From assembly GCA_015663215.1 (NCBI GenBank), contig DQSP01000005.1, positions 1 to 19,723 of the forward strand: 19,723 bases of DNA, read 5' to 3'. Positions 1 through 7,267 of this stretch are shown here, in pieces. Origin of the DNA: Sulfurimonas sp. Its GTDB lineage: Bacteria > Campylobacterota > Campylobacteria > Campylobacterales > Sulfurimonadaceae. Numbering within the stretch: the stretch's first letter is position 1; every line of letters starts with the position of its first letter. Made by a program: the position numbers and the translations under genes. The notes below the pieces were generated by a model, which had not been told where the DNA came from, did no database searches, and saw nothing but the letters and a program-made list of their open reading frames with translations.

Positions 1-3
1 GTG

Positions 4-27
4 CTACTATTTACATGAAAATAGTAG
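4..27. terminator. Inverted repeat at the window edge, possible terminator of an upstream gene
   Basis: A perfect 9-bp inverted repeat (arms 4-12 and 19-27, 6-nt loop) sits at the start of the window, and G-T and T-A pairs could extend it outward. An AT-rich stretch follows on the plus strand. It may end transcription of a gene lying to the left of the window, but no upstream coding sequence is visible to confirm this. The rest of 28-150 holds no recognisable gene or tRNA. Confidence 0.35.
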
Positions 28-150
28 TATACATTTATATTTAATTTGAAAAACTTCGTTATTACCGTATTCTATGGTATTATTCTCTTAATAGAATTAT
101 CTCCAGCATCCGGAGCCACACTTTTAATCCCAAAAAAATAAAACCTGTGA

Positions 151-156
151 TATAAT
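151..156 (+). promoter_or_regulatory. Putative sigma-70 -10 box (TATAAT) of the pglB operon
   Basis: A perfect TATAAT lies 41 nt upstream of the pglB start, with a TG three bases before it (TGTGATATAAT), close to an extended -10. There is no clear -35 hexamer, which fits the weak -35 boxes typical of Campylobacterota housekeeping promoters. It is the best candidate for starting the pglB-galU-pgi-ligE transcript. A second TATAAT just before the start codon (189-194) is too close to be the main promoter. Confidence 0.55.
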
Positions 157-196
157 CTTCTTTATTAAAAATAAACTTATTATTGGATTATAATCT

Positions 197-2365
197 TTGA
201 AAACAATCACTCACGAAACTAAACTAACACTTATTTATATACTTATTGCCTTTACATTTTCTATACTTATGCGTCTTATTTGGGTATATCACTTTAATGG
301 TATTGAAGCTTTTAAATTTAATGGTCAGTTTATGATAAACACAAACGATGGCTACTTTTTTGCTGAGGGTGCGAGGGATTTACTCACTGGTGCAGGAACT
401 AACCCAGATGCGAAAGAGTATTTTGATAAGTTTCATCAGTCAAATGATAGCTCCCCTGTTACTAGTGCTGCCTCTCAGTTGACTGCTTTTTTTGCTTATA
501 TATTACCTTTTTCTTTTGAGAGTATTTTACTTTATATGCCAGTTTTTCTAAGTTCACTTCTTGTTATTCCCATAATTTTGATTGCTAAAGTGTTAAAAAA
601 CTTGGAGATGGGACTTATAGCAGCACTGTTAGCATCTGTTGCATGGAGTTACTACAACCGAACTATGGTTGGGTACTATGATACTGATATGCTTAACATT
701 GTACTGCCAATGTTTCTTTTATGGTCTATCATATGGGCGATTCAAACCAAACAAAGCATATATCTTTTACTCGCCGCATTAGACATCTTAGTCTATAGAT
801 GGTGGTACCCTCAAAGCTATTCTTTAGAGTTTTCATTTTTTGGTTTGATTTTACTTTATACTCTTGTCTTTGATAGAAAAAACCTCTTTAACTATAAACT
901 TTTAGCAATTATGATGTTTGCGATGATGGGTCTTGATGGTTACATTCGATTTTTTCTTATATTAGGTAGTTTTTATATCTTTACTCAAGAGAAATTCAAC
1001 AAGTATATATTTTATATCTTAGGTGTATCAATCGTAGCTTTCTTTATAACAGGTGGTTTTTTACCTATTTGGAGTCAACTCAAAGGTTATGTTTTTACAT
1101 CTTCTATCACTGCAGGTGATGAGGGTTTAAAGCTTCACTTTTTCTCTGTTATGCAGACAGTACGAGAAGCAGGGAAGATACCTTTTGAAACCTTTGCAAA
1201 TAGAATAAGTGGACACCCTATCACTTTTGTGATCTCTTTAGCCGGTTATGCTTACCTTTCATACAAACATCGTATTATGCTTTTAGCACTGCCTATGGTA
1301 GGACTTGGGTTTTTAGCAAGTGTTGGTGGACTGCGTTTTACTATCTACGCTGTGCCTGTACTTGCTTTAGGTATTGCTTTTTTGATTACTGAAGTTGCAA
1401 ACTCTTTACCTACTCCAAAACTAAAGTACTTAAGCATGTTCGCATTTACACTTGCCATACTTTACCCTAACTATAAACACATTGATGCCTATAAAGTTCC
1501 AACAGTTTTTGACACAACAGAAGTGCAAATCCTCGATAAGTTAAAATCCATAGCAGATAGAGAGGATTATGTTATAGGTTGGTGGGATTATGGGTATCCA
1601 CTACGATATTATGCAGATGTGAAAACTTTAGCAGATGGTGGAAAGCACTCAGGAAGTGTTAACTTTCCTGTGAGTTATATACTTACTAACCCTCCCAAAA
1701 CAGCTGCAAAAATGGCTCGACTTGATGTTGAGTACACAGAGAAAAAGTTTGAGTTTGTAGCAACTCATAAAGAAGAGATAAAAGAGAAAAACCTTACAAT
1801 GTTTTCAAACATAGAAGATATGACAAAAGAATATGGTTTTTCAGATACAAATGACTTTTTAAAATCTTTATCACAAGATATAAAGTTACCAAAAAAGACA
1901 AGAGATGTTTATCTTTATCTTCCCTATAGAATGCTGAGTATTTACCCAACAGTAGCACTATTCTCAGACCTAAACTTGATGAATGGACACAAAAAGAAAA
2001 ATCCTTTTTTCTATATGAGTCGAACTTTTAAAGATGTAGGAAATCAAATCAATCTTGGACGTGGCATTATCTTAGATAAAGTAAATTCTACTGTTTCCAT
2101 TGGTGGACAAGTACACCCTATAAAACAGTTTGTAAAAACAGCTTACGATAAAGACATGAAGCTTCAAAAAGAGGTACAGTTACTTAACTTTACGGCTGAT
2201 TTAAATGTGATATTTATGAGTAACTACAATACATTTTTACTGCTTGATGACAAAGCATTTAACTCTTTGTATATACAGTTAATGGTGCTAGAAGAGTATG
2301 ATAAAGAGCTTTTTGAAGCAGTGATACTTAACCCAAATGTTAAAATATTTAAACTAAAGGTATAA
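197..2365 (+). CDS. pglB: Bacterial STT3-type oligosaccharyltransferase PglB
   Basis: Undecaprenyl-diphosphooligosaccharide--protein glycotransferase, an inner-membrane enzyme that transfers a lipid-linked glycan to asparagine in D/E-X-N-X-S/T sequons on the periplasmic side. The 722 residues (Campylobacter jejuni PglB has 713) have a multi-helix membrane half (about 1-440) and a periplasmic C-terminal half. Visible motifs: NDGYFFAEGARD near the N-terminus (first acidic motif), GYYDTDM (metal-binding DxD), a TVREAG loop matching the TIxE motif with its Glu kept, GGLRFTIYAVP, the acceptor-binding WWDYG at 462-466, and RMLSIYPTVA matching the M-x-x-I motif. All hallmark residues are present, so it should be active. 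The start is TTG at 197: an in-frame TAA lies at 191-193 and the next ATG is at codon 25. The ribosome site is weak. First gene of the galU-pgi-ligE operon; no glycan-assembly glycosyltransferases are visible beside it. Confidence 0.96.
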   Translation: MKTITHETKLTLIYILIAFTFSILMRLIWVYHFNGIEAFKFNGQFMINTNDGYFFAEGARDLLTGAGTNPDAKEYFDKFHQSNDSSPVTSAASQLTAFFAYILPFSFESILLYMPVFLSSLLVIPIILIAKVLKNLEMGLIAALLASVAWSYYNRTMVGYYDTDMLNIVLPMFLLWSIIWAIQTKQSIYLLLAALDILVYRWWYPQSYSLEFSFFGLILLYTLVFDRKNLFNYKLLAIMMFAMMGLDGYIRFFLILGSFYIFTQEKFNKYIFYILGVSIVAFFITGGFLPIWSQLKGYVFTSSITAGDEGLKLHFFSVMQTVREAGKIPFETFANRISGHPITFVISLAGYAYLSYKHRIMLLALPMVGLGFLASVGGLRFTIYAVPVLALGIAFLITEVANSLPTPKLKYLSMFAFTLAILYPNYKHIDAYKVPTVFDTTEVQILDKLKSIADREDYVIGWWDYGYPLRYYADVKTLADGGKHSGSVNFPVSYILTNPPKTAAKMARLDVEYTEKKFEFVATHKEEIKEKNLTMFSNIEDMTKEYGFSDTNDFLKSLSQDIKLPKKTRDVYLYLPYRMLSIYPTVALFSDLNLMNGHKKKNPFFYMSRTFKDVGNQINLGRGIILDKVNSTVSIGGQVHPIKQFVKTAYDKDMKLQKEVQLLNFTADLNVIFMSNYNTFLLLDDKAFNSLYIQLMVLEEYDKELFEAVILNPNVKIFKLKV

Positions 2366-2368
2366 AAA

Positions 2369-3214
2369 TTGAATAAAATAAAGAAGTGTTTATTCCCAGC
2401 TGCAGGATACGGAACACGTTTTCTTCCAGCTACAAAAGCGATACCAAAAGAGATGTTACCAGTGCTTACAAAGCCACTACTACAGTACGGTGTAGAAGAA
2501 GCGATAGAAGCAGGTATGGATACCATGGCAATAGTGACAGGGCGAGGAAAACGCTCCATCGAGGACCATTTTGATATTTCATACGAACTTGAACACCAGA
2601 TAAAAGGGACAGCTAAAGAGTCATACCTTACAGAGATACGAAGTGTTATAAATGCTTGTACTTTCTCCTACACTAGACAAGTTGAGATGAAGGGTTTAGG
2701 TCATGCGATACTTACAGGTGAGACACTTATAGGAACAGAGCCATTTGCGGTAGTTTTAGCAGATGACCTCTGTGATAACGAAGATGATGGTGTTCTCAAA
2801 CAGATGACAGAGTTGTATGAGAAGTATAAATGCTGCATAATCGCAGTAGAAGAGATACCACCTGAAGATAGTAATAAGTACGGTGTTATCGCAGGTGACA
2901 CCATAAAAGACAGTTCTTATACTAAAGGCTCATTAATAAGAGTAAACGATATGGTAGAAAAACCTGAACCAAAAGATGCACCTTCAAACCTTGCAATCAT
3001 CGGTCGCTATATCTTAACTCCAGATATATTTGATGTGCTTAGAGAGACTAAACCTGGAAAAGGTGGCGAGATTCAGATAACAGATGCTCTTTTAGAGATG
3101 GCAAAGATAGGCAAAGTGATAGCCTATAAATTTGATGGAAAACGCTTTGACTGTGGTAGTGTTGATGGTTTTGTAGAGGCGACAAACTACTTCTATACAA
3201 AAGAAAAAAGTTAG
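2369..3214 (+). CDS. galU: UTP--glucose-1-phosphate uridylyltransferase
   Basis: Makes UDP-glucose from UTP and glucose-1-phosphate in the cytoplasm; UDP-glucose feeds surface polysaccharide, LPS and glycan synthesis. At 281 residues it has normal GalU length and a single nucleotidyltransferase fold. The N-terminal signature CLFPAAGYGTRFLPATKAIP (7-26) contains the nucleotide-binding loop, followed by KEMLPV. VLADDLCDNE supplies the metal-binding Asp, VEKPEP and the GRYIL segment follow, and the end carries KRFDCGSVDGFVEATNYF. The start is TTG at 2369, with AAAGG at 2356-2360 about 8 nt upstream. It begins 3 nt after the pglB stop and ends 8 nt before pgi. The pairing with pgi suggests that this operon routes hexose phosphates into activated sugars for glycosylation. 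Confidence 0.96.
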   Translation: MNKIKKCLFPAAGYGTRFLPATKAIPKEMLPVLTKPLLQYGVEEAIEAGMDTMAIVTGRGKRSIEDHFDISYELEHQIKGTAKESYLTEIRSVINACTFSYTRQVEMKGLGHAILTGETLIGTEPFAVVLADDLCDNEDDGVLKQMTELYEKYKCCIIAVEEIPPEDSNKYGVIAGDTIKDSSYTKGSLIRVNDMVEKPEPKDAPSNLAIIGRYILTPDIFDVLRETKPGKGGEIQITDALLEMAKIGKVIAYKFDGKRFDCGSVDGFVEATNYFYTKEKS

Positions 3215-3222
3215 GCTATATT

Positions 3223-4425
3223 ATGAACTATCAAGACAACTATAACCCCAGTATATCTGATACAAAACTTTTTAATGAAATCCTCAAAGAAAAAGAGTCT
3301 ATAGGCTATTACAACCTTGTGCAGCAAGATATGAAAAAGTACAAAGAGTATGCTAAAGATGTAAAACAAAAGCATATAGTCGTCATCGGTATTGGTGGTA
3401 GTACACTTGGTACATATGCCATTTACAAGTTTTTAAAACACTCTAAAGATTTAGAAAAAAAACTTCACTTTCTTGAGACAACAGACCCCATAGATATACA
3501 GTCTAAAATAGAAGCGATAGACTTAGAAGACACACTTTTTGTTATCATATCTAAGTCTGGTACGACTGTTGAAACTATCTCTATCTTTAAGTATATAAAC
3601 TCTCTTGTTGAGATTAGTAAAGATAACACTCTTGTTATAACAGAGTCAGACTCTAAACTATATGCTTATGCACAGCTGCATCAGATGAAAACTTTTGAGA
3701 TACCTAAAAATGTCGGTGGTCGTTTTTCTGTTTTCTCAGCTGTTGGACTCTTACCTCTTGCTATAGTAGGTATAGATATAGATGCGATACTTAGAGGTAT
3801 AAAAAAAGCACATGATTCTTTTTTTGAGAAACATAATGTTTATAAAAACATTATGAAAAAAGCACGATTTTTTGTGGAGTATAAAAATAGCTTTAACATA
3901 AATGTAGTCTTTTCATACTCCTCGCGTTTAGAGGGTTTTAACAAGTGGTATATCCAACTCTGGGGAGAGTCTTTAGGTAAGGTGGATATAAATGCCACAA
4001 GACAAGGTCTTACACCAGTTGGCATTATCGGACCCGTAGATCAGCACTCATTTTTACAGCTTATAGTAGAAGGGAAACGAGATAAAACAGTTACTGTCAT
4101 AAAAGTGAATGATTTTGATACTAAGCTAAAAATCCCAAAAGTAGAACTCGTTGGACTAGAAGAACTTGAGTACTTAGATGACTTAGAGTTTGCAAAACTC
4201 ATAAACAAACAAGCAGATGCGACTATAGAGTCCATAAATAGACTTGGTGATATCCCTTGTGATGTCATAACGATAGATGGTGTAAATGAAGCGGCAATAG
4301 CAAGTTTGATGTATGAGTACGAACTCCTTACTTCTGTGTGTGCAAAGTTTATGTACATAAATGCATATAATCAACCAGGAGTTGAGAGTGGAAAAATCAT
4401 CTTGAAGAAGAAGTTACAAGGTTAA
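3223..4425 (+). CDS. pgi: Glucose-6-phosphate isomerase (short form)
   Basis: Interconverts glucose-6-phosphate and fructose-6-phosphate in the cytoplasm. The 400-residue protein is much shorter than the roughly 550-residue E. coli enzyme but matches the short isomerases of Campylobacter. Visible motifs: phosphosugar-binding SIS loop IGIGGSTLGT (55-64), the first family signature NVGGRFSVFSAVGLLP with GGR at 165-167, QLWGESLGK with Glu249, DQHSF with His275, and the C-terminal signature NQPGVESGK (383-391) with the catalytic-region Lys391. The start is ATG at 3223. It lies 8 nt after galU and 3 nt before ligE. In organisms that fix carbon or run gluconeogenesis it would supply glucose-6-phosphate from fructose-6-phosphate and so feed GalU; that direction is an inference. 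Confidence 0.95.
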   Translation: MNYQDNYNPSISDTKLFNEILKEKESIGYYNLVQQDMKKYKEYAKDVKQKHIVVIGIGGSTLGTYAIYKFLKHSKDLEKKLHFLETTDPIDIQSKIEAIDLEDTLFVIISKSGTTVETISIFKYINSLVEISKDNTLVITESDSKLYAYAQLHQMKTFEIPKNVGGRFSVFSAVGLLPLAIVGIDIDAILRGIKKAHDSFFEKHNVYKNIMKKARFFVEYKNSFNINVVFSYSSRLEGFNKWYIQLWGESLGKVDINATRQGLTPVGIIGPVDQHSFLQLIVEGKRDKTVTVIKVNDFDTKLKIPKVELVGLEELEYLDDLEFAKLINKQADATIESINRLGDIPCDVITIDGVNEAAIASLMYEYELLTSVCAKFMYINAYNQPGVESGKIILKKKLQG

Positions 4426-4428
4426 TAG

Positions 4429-5235
4429 GTGAAGTTTTTTACAGTCATAGTTTTTATCTGTATAACTACTTTACATCTTTGGGCACAAAAGCCTGAACTA
4501 CTTCTATTAAAAGTCTATAAAGATCAAAATATTTCAGGCTGGGTAATGAGTGAAAAACTTGATGGAGTGAGAGCTTACTGGAACGGAGAACATCTCATAA
4601 GTAGAGGTGGTAAAGTCATCAATGCTCCTAAATGGTTTACAAAAGAGTATCCACCATTTAGTATTGATGGTGAGTTATGGAGTAGGAGAGGAGATTTTGA
4701 TTTTGTAAGTGGGGCGATTAGAGAGAAAGTACCAGATGATAAAAAATGGCATAAAATCACTCATAACATCTTTGAAGTACCATATGCAAAAGGAGATCTT
4801 TTTGAGAGACTCTCTAAAGTAAAACCTTATGAAAACAGTATCATAAAAGTTGTGCCACAAATGAGAGTTAAAAATAGAAAAAGTTTGCAGAAGTTTCTAA
4901 AAGAAGTGGAAGAAAAAGGTGCAGAGGGTGTAGTAGTAAGAGATCCAAACACTCCATACATAGTTAAACGAACATCAAAAGCCCTCAAAGTAAAATCTTT
5001 TTTAGATACTGAGTGTAGAGTGCTAGGATACAATGAAGGTCATGGAAAATATAAAGGCATGATGGGTTCTCTAGTGTGTCAAATGGATAACAATATCACT
5101 TTTAAGATAGGAAGTGGGTTTAGCGATAAACAGAGATTAAACCCACCAAAGATAGGAGATATGGTGACTTTTAAATATAAAGAGTTTACGAAAAATAAAA
5201 AGCCGAGATTTTCTGTATTTTTGAGAGTTAAATAA
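4429..5235 (+). CDS. ligE: Secreted ATP-dependent DNA ligase, LigE type
   Basis: A minimal ATP-dependent DNA ligase that probably acts in the periplasm on nicked DNA. Residues 1-19 form a hydrophobic signal peptide ending near WAQ, so the mature enzyme should be exported. The nucleotidyltransferase core follows: motif I SEKLDGVRAYWNG with the adenylated Lys43, SRGG (59-62), motif III FSIDGELW with Glu82, motif IV EGVVVRDP (166-173) and motif V ALKVKSF with two lysines. A short OB-fold tail (about 195-268) completes it, and no extra DNA-binding domain is present. The length of 268 is typical of LigE proteins of Gram-negative bacteria. GTG start at 4429, with AAGG at 4418-4421 spaced 7 nt, 3 nt after pgi. 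Its role in an operon of sugar genes is unclear; roles in DNA uptake or extracellular DNA have been proposed for the family. Confidence 0.9.
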   Translation: MKFFTVIVFICITTLHLWAQKPELLLLKVYKDQNISGWVMSEKLDGVRAYWNGEHLISRGGKVINAPKWFTKEYPPFSIDGELWSRRGDFDFVSGAIREKVPDDKKWHKITHNIFEVPYAKGDLFERLSKVKPYENSIIKVVPQMRVKNRKSLQKFLKEVEEKGAEGVVVRDPNTPYIVKRTSKALKVKSFLDTECRVLGYNEGHGKYKGMMGSLVCQMDNNITFKIGSGFSDKQRLNPPKIGDMVTFKYKEFTKNKKPRFSVFLRVK

Positions 5236-5413
5236 TCTTGATAAAAAATAGAAAAAAGAGCATAATTCAAAAAATGAATTTTAAAATATGGAGCTTTTGT
5301 GTAAAACGAAGAACTTACTCTCACTGTATTACGAAAGATAGAGGGCTCAAAAAGTCAGAAATCTTTAGTAGATGAACTTGAGTCTTAGTGTCGGAAAAGT
5401 AAACTATGTCTTA
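5236..5413. other. Convergent spacer without a recognisable gene
   Basis: About 180 nt between ligE and the inverted repeat. It holds an AT-rich hairpin AATTCA-AAAAA-TGAATT (5264-5280) that could be a weak terminator for the ligE operon, and a CATAAT at 5261-5266 resembling a -10 box on the plus strand. A 33-codon open frame (5274-5375) lacks a convincing ribosome site and is not called. A small RNA starting near 5270 and ending in the following hairpin is possible but has no direct support. Confidence 0.3.
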
Positions 5414-5464
5414 AATGGAGTGGTAACTTAAATTCTTAGTATGAATTTAGGTTACCACTCCATT
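5414..5464. terminator. Long inverted repeat, probable bidirectional terminator
   Basis: Two 22-nt arms (5414-5435 and 5443-5464) around a 7-nt loop. They pair at 21 of 22 positions, and the odd position is a T-G wobble when read on the plus strand. The outer end of the right arm includes two bases of the minus-strand stop codon at 5463-5465. It sits exactly where the ligE operon and the carB operon converge, as expected for a shared terminator. No strong T-run follows on either side, so an mRNA-stabilising hairpin is an alternative. Confidence 0.6.
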
Positions 5465-6272
5465 ATGCTTCACTCACATAACTAAGTCCACAAGCTTCAT
5501 AGGCAAAAAAGATATTTATAAGTGTATCACTTTTTTCTTGTTTTTTTAGGTAGGGAGTGTCAGGATAGAGTTTTCTGAGTATATCAATAATGCCATCTGA
5601 TTCAAAAAGAGCTGTATATGCAGGGTTTAAGATGATGACCTTTTGCTCTTTGATGAGACTCGTGAGTGTTGTTAGTAGTTCTGGTTCTTGACTCGCCATC
5701 TCATTCCAAGAATAGTTTTTAAACCAGTACTCGTATTGATTTTCTTCGCTATCAAAAATACCATCTTCACTAAATACAACTTCATCTAAGTAAGAAAATC
5801 CAGTTTCAAAACCTGCTTCTTGCGCTAAAGTCTGTAGTAGTTTAGAGTTTTCTATCTTTTGTTGATCATCTCTTGGAGCACTAAAAAGTATACTCCATCC
5901 ATCATATCTTTCTTCAAATAGGTTTAGTGAATCATCTAGTGTGATAAGTCTTTTAAAGTTATCTCTTATTTTCTCTTTTATCTCGTTTCCCGATTCTTCT
6001 GCTGCTTGAGAAAGAAAAGTAGGTGTGTCAGCATTAAATTTATGCAGGGCTAATGTGTCACTATAGAACTCAAATGCACCATAAATATGCCAATGAACAT
6101 CATTTTCCCATGATTTTTTAATAAGCTCTGCAAGGTTAAATCCAACCCCAACTTCAAAGAATAGATCGTTTTCTATGATGTAATCAGCAGCTTCAATATA
6201 CATGTCATAAAGTTCATCACTTATATCGTATAATTCTTGCTCTTGAGATGGTGATAAGTTTATATTAGCCAC
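5463..6272 (-). CDS. Shortened glutathionylspermidine-synthase-like protein (YgiC/YjfC family)
   Basis: A 269-residue relative of the ATP-grasp family called glutathionylspermidine synthase in annotations (E. coli YgiC/YjfC, Campylobacter Cj0372), normally about 390 residues. The physiological substrate of these stand-alone proteins is unknown. Recognisable blocks in order: the VENDLFFE-like helix IENDLFFEVG, KKSWENDVHWHIYG (52-65), FNADTPT (79-85), NFKRLITLD, FEERYDGWSILFS, EAGFETGFSYLDEVVF, EYWFKNYSWNEMA, VIILNPAYTALF (212-223) and FFAYEACGL (255-263). From memory of the family, the N-terminal WHTD segment, some sequence after NADTPT, and the roughly 60 residues carrying the GREGAN loop between KKQ (243-245) and FFAYEACGL are absent, so catalysis is doubtful. 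Start: GTG at 6272, 8 nt after a perfect AGGAGG and overlapping the lipoprotein stop by 8 nt. A longer frame upstream merely reads through the lipoprotein gene. Last gene of the carB operon. Confidence 0.75.
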   Translation of the reverse strand: MANINLSPSQEQELYDISDELYDMYIEAADYIIENDLFFEVGVGFNLAELIKKSWENDVHWHIYGAFEFYSDTLALHKFNADTPTFLSQAAEESGNEIKEKIRDNFKRLITLDDSLNLFEERYDGWSILFSAPRDDQQKIENSKLLQTLAQEAGFETGFSYLDEVVFSEDGIFDSEENQYEYWFKNYSWNEMASQEPELLTTLTSLIKEQKVIILNPAYTALFESDGIIDILRKLYPDTPYLKKQEKSDTLINIFFAYEACGLSYVSEA

Positions 6273-6819
6273 CAAAGAAGCCTCCTGATCTTGAACTTGA
6301 ACTCTTAGAACCAAAAAAGCTTTTTTTACTACTGCCACTTCTACTTGCTTTACCCGCAGCTGAACGACTATATGCACTTTTGTTTGTTCTTGCACTGTTT
6401 TTAGAAAAATTCTTGTTATTCATTAGTGCATTTCCTATCATATTTCCCATAAGGCTACCTGCTGCTACTGCAAGTATGGTCCCTGCAAGACCCATACCTG
6501 CACCACCACTGTTTTCTTGTAGCGTTTCACTTGTGCCATTTTGCACTTTTTGGTACTCTTGTTCTGCTAGAGCTTTCATTTCAGCTTCGTTCATGAAACG
6601 CTCAACTGTATTTCCCTGCGCATCTTTTTCACGAATGATAGCACGAGATGGACCATCTGTTGGCATCTCTTCAACGACTATATATTTACCATTAGTCTGC
6701 TGTTCTATGACTAGAAAACGATTTTTTTGTTCCTCTTGTGGTGCTTCACAACCTGTTAAAACACTCATCATAAGTGCACCTGTAGTTCCGAGTAAAACAT
6801 TGTTTGTAAATTTATTCAT
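6265..6819 (-). CDS. UPF0323-type lipoprotein
   Basis: Predicted lipoprotein of 184 residues. The signal peptide ends in the lipobox LTGC with Cys24, followed by EAPQEEQ; no Asp at +2 suggests outer-membrane sorting. Residues about 35-95 form a small polar domain rich in E, Q and K. A glycine/alanine-rich hydrophobic stretch (about 105-130, GMGLAGTILAVAAGSLMGNM) follows. The tail (about 137-184) is low-complexity Ser/Arg/Lys/Gly ending in GGFFGG. This layout and the downstream glutathionylspermidine-synthase-like gene match the UPF0323 lipoproteins of Campylobacter (Cj0371) and Helicobacter (HP0232), whose function is not settled. Start: ATG at 6819, with AGGTGA about 9 nt upstream. A GTG at 6831 in frame lies inside that ribosome site and is rejected. 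It starts 1 nt after the upstream gene's stop. Confidence 0.8.
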   Translation of the reverse strand: MNKFTNNVLLGTTGALMMSVLTGCEAPQEEQKNRFLVIEQQTNGKYIVVEEMPTDGPSRAIIREKDAQGNTVERFMNEAEMKALAEQEYQKVQNGTSETLQENSGGAGMGLAGTILAVAAGSLMGNMIGNALMNNKNFSKNSARTNKSAYSRSAAGKASRSGSSKKSFFGSKSSSSRSGGFFGG

Positions 6820-6820
6820 T

Positions 6821-7267
6821 CTAATATTCACCTACTATTTTATTTTTATTAAGATTTAATACTTTTTCGAATTTATAATCATAAAAAGTTATACTTTTTC
6901 TACCATCGTAAAGAATATCACCTCTATATGAAAACTTCTCCATATGTATAGCAACATCACTTTTCATCAAAAGAGCTTCACCTAAAGCATTTCCAATTGG
7001 AGTAATCAAAGTAGAAAGTGAGATGATACTAAGAGTTCCTATAACAATAAGAGCGAGTTTAGTCTCTTTATAAATGCTTATATATCCAAGTATAAGAGTA
7101 AAAAGAAGAAAGATAATAAGACTCTGATGATCTGCAAAAAGAATGTTGTAATATACATCAATTTCTTTAGCTTTTATATAGTTCTCAAATATTCCTAAAA
7201 AAAGAAAAAAATCTAGTATAAATGTAAAAAACATACCACTTAAAAATGATTGAACTGCTTTACTCAT
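6821..7267 (-). CDS. Small integral membrane protein of unknown function
   Basis: 148 residues; I do not recognise the family. Three hydrophobic segments are visible at about 11-28, 48-66 and 70-90, followed by a soluble tail of about 58 residues with a KSDVAIHMEKFSYRGDILYD segment and a Lys/Asn-rich end. The tail has no catalytic signature. ATG start at 7267 overlaps the stop of the TsaC-like gene by 4 nt (ATGA), with GAGG about 7 nt upstream. The stop lies 1 nt before the lipoprotein start. Its place between a TsaC-like gene and an envelope lipoprotein, in one compact operon, suggests an envelope role shared with the lipoprotein; this is guilt by association only. Confidence 0.75.
   Translation of the reverse strand: MSKAVQSFLSGMFFTFILDFFLFLGIFENYIKAKEIDVYYNILFADHQSLIIFLLFTLILGYISIYKETKLALIVIGTLSIISLSTLITPIGNALGEALLMKSDVAIHMEKFSYRGDILYDGRKSITFYDYKFEKVLNLNKNKIVGEY

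Noticed and set aside
60..150. Possible tRNA or small gene before pglB, suggested by a GGAGCCA stretch and short stems
   Set aside because: No T-loop, D-loop or anticodon arm can be folded, and the minus-strand reading (about 30 codons) has no start codon.
5274..5375. 33-codon plus-strand open frame in the ligE downstream spacer
   Set aside because: No clear ribosome site, no recognisable sequence, and it starts inside an AT-rich hairpin; too short to call without conservation data.
6273..6395. N-terminal extension of the GSS-like protein
   Set aside because: The extra residues are an out-of-frame reading of the lipoprotein tail; the GTG at 6272 with a perfect AGGAGG explains the start.
6380..6859. 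Hydrophobic plus-strand open frame opposite the UPF0323 lipoprotein
   Set aside because: Its hydrophobicity and Cys/Ser content follow from the reverse complement of the lipoprotein gene; no independent support.
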